The notes under the pieces were generated by a model. That model was not told where the DNA came from. It searched no databases and saw only the letters and a program-made list of their open reading frames with translations. Of a stretch of DNA of 64,000 nucleotides, positions 60,748 to 64,000 are shown one piece after another. The DNA is from Megalopta genalis (Eukaryota > Arthropoda > Insecta > Hymenoptera > Halictidae), in NCBI RefSeq assembly GCF_051020955.1, contig NC_135013.1, positions 43,405,087 through 43,469,086 on the forward strand. The letters are read 5' to 3'. The first letter of the stretch is position 1, and each line of letters begins with the position of its first letter. Made by a program: the position numbers and the translations under genes.

Positions 60748-63700
60748 TAAAATACAGTGGACTGTTTACCTGGAATTAGATTAACATATATTTTTGCACT
60801 TTTTATTTGAGATCTATTCAAAAAATTATTCTTCGAATTGGTCTTTGATCGAAGCGTCCCTTATTATTTGATAAATCCTGTTTCGATAAATATTGTAATG
60901 ATTTGTTTAATAATACGTACATAAAAATCTGGGAGAATATGAATAAATTTATGTGAACATCAATTTCTAGTAGTGTTATTTATATCCTCATCATTTTTTC
61001 AATTTCAGGTTCCGATTGATATTTCTTCACGCTTTTTTATGTCGCTGCTATTTAACGGTATAATTAGCATTTTCACTGTGAAGCTCAAAATTTTTTAATT
61101 CACTGACAATGCAAAAATATCGTTGAGTTTTATATTTAAAAAATTAAAGAATACCCGTCAATTAACACCTTCGGTAAGGATACAGTGAGTAAATATTTTT
61201 CAACGAAACAATTAGTATATCTATATTCCATGAGGGCTAGATAAATTATTTTAGAAATTAGTGAATGAACTGTTTCGTAGTTTTAAAAGAACAGCAAAAA
61301 TCATATTATTTTTAGTGTTCCAAACTGAATTTCTCTTCAAAAGTTGAAAGTGCGAAATAATATAAATATTTTGCCAAGATGATAATAATTTTTAACACAA
61401 CGTGTTTAACAACATACGGGTTCCTTAATGGCACAGTTATGTTTGGCGAGAAAAACAGTTTATAGAGAAAGCAAGCGCATAAAGAACTCCTAATTAGTAA
61501 CCATCGTGTAATTTGAAAACGAAGTTGTCATTTCTTAAAAGTTCGCAGAAAATTTTGCAGCTACATTTCTTGATCGTACAGTTTTTCCTATTAATAGACA
61601 TACCTATCACTTTACATAAAATAGTATAAATTGTTGTTCATGACACCGCGAAATGATTTAATTTATTAAAATTAATGGAGTTCAAAATACGGCGAGAAAT
61701 GAATTAAGTACGCATACATAACTCTGCTATTTACGTATCTTAACAGAAAGCTGAAAAAGGTAAAATTACACAGAAAATATGCTCTGTTGCCAGAAGATAA
61801 TGAATCTTTATATAGAAAATACCTCATTAAACATTGCATAAGTGGACAAAAATTACCATTATATTATTTATGTTAAAACTCCGATTCTTTGTATAATTCA
61901 CTGTAATAAGAGTGATAACGCATTTAAAAATTTTAACAAATTAGCAGTCTATGTACTGTCGTGCTACATGAAATATGCAAAATGGCAAAATGTTATTCAA
62001 ATGTTTCTCTACGGAATTCAAGAGATTTCCGAGATGTCATTTCAACATTCCAGACATCGTTACGAAAACACTGCTGAAACGTTTAAAGCATAAACAGGGT
62101 ATTATTGCGTAAAGTTACCAGTATATCCTAGGAATATATTTTAATGGAATCTTATGAAAATTCATTTATTTGTAAAAGAACATCAACACACATCAAAGTT
62201 TTACTCCTATCTAAAATCAATTATAATTACAAGTTTCTAATATAAAAATCAACTATAATATAAATTTCTATTAAAAATCTATTACAACTTAAATTTCTTT
62301 ATGTGCATTCAAAAGGCGTAATTATTCTCTAAATTATTATAAATCATTAGAAACGAAACATAGAATACAAAATATTTGCTTCTCGCAACAAGAAAATAAC
62401 ACATAGGTGTCCATGACAACACAAAAATTTTCGTTCAATGTCTAAGGACGCTGTTCGCAAACAAGAACATAAATAATTTTCCAGACTATACAAAATATCG
62501 TTTTATTAGAATTTCAAGAAGTTATTTAGATAACTAGCAAACCGGACTTATTTTTTAGAATTCATTTCAACTTTTCATCTTATTTTACTTGTAATGTAAG
62601 TTTAAATAAATGAAGGAATTTATTTAATCATTTCTTAAGAAAGAATCTTCCGAATTTCAACAATTCGAAAATAAAGAATATTAACAAAACTAAATGTGGT
62701 TATACAAGAATAAGTAATCGGCAATTAGTAAATGTATATTATGTATCGACTGCTGGTGACCTAACCGATGCAAATGGAGCTCATTACCAGTTACCGGTAA
62801 CTAACCTGACGAGGAACGTGTGTAAGCACTCGTTAGGCTAGTCCTTATTTTTCTATTAGAATCGTACAATTATTACTTTCACTTTAATAATACACACAAC
62901 TAGCCCTGCACAGATGCGCAAATAAAAAAAAAACAATAAGGTAAATCAGTATGATGACAATAGAGAATGAAATCATAAATATGACAAAACAAATCGAATT
63001 CAATTTGAAATTAGTTGAATAGTTATTTAGTTGCTTGAATCTAAAGAAAGGAAAACTATTACTTTCTTATATTTTAATCTATATTTAATCTAATTTGTAT
63101 AAATTAGCTCTTACCACTACTTCTTAGATTCTGATAGATTTTATAACCACATTGAATAATAAATACGTTTTTGTTACTGATTGCTTCACCAAAATTTATC
63201 ACATAACTGTCATTTTTGATCTCAATAAATATGTATTATGCATAAAATACATTTTTATGCTTACGATAAAAGGATTTTATTCAAATCTGTAATATATTTT
63301 CATCTAAAATATCTATTACAATCGAGCTTTGGGGTCTCTTTTACTGACATTTCCTCCGTATCATGGAATTTCCACTTCGTGTCACTCGCTTATCACCACC
63401 ACGACCGGTGAGTTAGCAACTAAAGAAAAGACTGCACAATGGTGCTGTAAAGCACCCCACCGATCATTTTTGTTCGTCGAAATTGGAACAATCTTTATCC
63501 CAGATTCGATACCATAAGAATAACGTTGAGAATTGAAGGTCTTTATTTTTTTTCAACTTTTGTTCGGACTATAAAAATAATTTGCTGTATTTTATTCTTT
63601 TTAACAAATCACAGAATGTATATATTTTAAAGTGAACAAGTGCATTGCCTATAAATGATAATGTTTTGAATTTGTTCTTAAAGTGTTGAGATTGGCCATT

Positions 63701-64000
63701 GTCATTAAAGGAACAAATCGAGATTTCGTAATATTGTACAGTATTTTAATAGATTATAGGTTTCAAACAATTAACGAACCTAAGAATTCAATTCTTTAAC
63801 GTAGTATCTCCAGCTTAAGTGCAACAAACAGAAGCTAAATAAAAATTTATTTTCATTTTTAACACTTTTAATAATCTGAAAATAATCTAGCAGCATTGTT
63901 GTTTGTCTCCTGTATTTATTGTTTTGTATCTCACTTACTCACTTTTATCACAAACGCATAGAACTCGCAGTCTAATTATGGCAAAGCATTAGAATAATTT
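60748..64000. other. non-coding AT-rich stretch to window end
   Basis: No gene called. At 63,329-63,517 composition is more even, and a donor-like CGACCG|GTGAGT at 63,405-63,410 follows a short frame beginning MEFPLRVTRLSPPRP (ATG at 63,364). This could be a first exon of a gene to the right, but it is unproven. A single 'B' end of the 200-bp MITE family is at 63,945-63,974, and a possible left end near 63,751. Degenerate relatives of the 90-bp repeat are at about 62,200-62,300. Confidence 0.35.

Overview
The window looks like AT-rich insect nuclear DNA. Mariner and TTAA-type (piggyBac-like) transposon debris, very many miniature inverted-repeat elements and long introns suggest Hymenoptera (bee, ant or wasp), but no host gene was identified that would prove it. 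There is no bacterial-style gene organisation. No tRNA, rRNA or CRISPR was seen.

Main gene. The only host gene I can build with reasonable support lies on the + strand: its 3' part, spread over about 26 kb. Four exons are linked by intact GT/AG sites and matching codon phases: 11,737-11,856, 23,836-24,077, 35,659-35,772 and 37,694-37,898, separated by introns of about 12.0, 11.6 and 1.9 kb. Together they encode a Ser/Arg/Lys-rich, probably disordered, intracellular C-terminal tail of a protein I could not name; its 5' exons lie to the left of the window. A 60-nt phase-preserving cassette exon (30,235-30,294) and an alternative last exon (31,153-31,282) may lie in the second intron. After the first in-frame stop (TAG, 37,896-37,898), 13 further codons with strong GC-ending bias run to a TGA at 37,938-37,940, so stop-codon readthrough or a nonsense change is possible. 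The 3'UTR probably runs to a polyadenylation signal at 38,680-38,685 or beyond.

Other coding matter. A single-exon 154-codon ORF at 52,399-52,863 is followed by AATAAA; it is unrecognised and may be lineage-specific. Two transposase relics are clear: an internally deleted, frameshifted mariner (about 46,550-47,177, minus strand), and an 840-bp element at 53,390-54,229 that keeps long inverted repeats and N-terminal pieces of a DUF4817-like transposase.

Repeats dominate. A family about 200 bp long ending in TAGACTGCGGA occurs at least nine times nearly complete and about eight times as single ends. Other families are: a CAGGGTGTCCCAAAATTATG foldback (3 copies), an AAAGTAACTTTTACA palindrome (about 4), a TTTACCGACAAAAGTTAA family (3), a CAGTAAATTC palindrome (2), TTAA-flanked piggyBac-like elements (12.5, 49.2 and 58.6 kb), a TTAACACTAAACCTACC family (2), and single foldbacks at 8.0, 10.2, 22.8, 34.1 and 40.6 kb. 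Tandem arrays have periods of 90 bp (1-232), 13 bp (5,653), 150 bp (28,825), 79 bp (52,010), 21 bp (54,592) and 31 bp (56,252). Everything else reads as intronic or intergenic AT-rich sequence. The gene model and repeat boundaries come from reading by eye, without alignment or transcript data.
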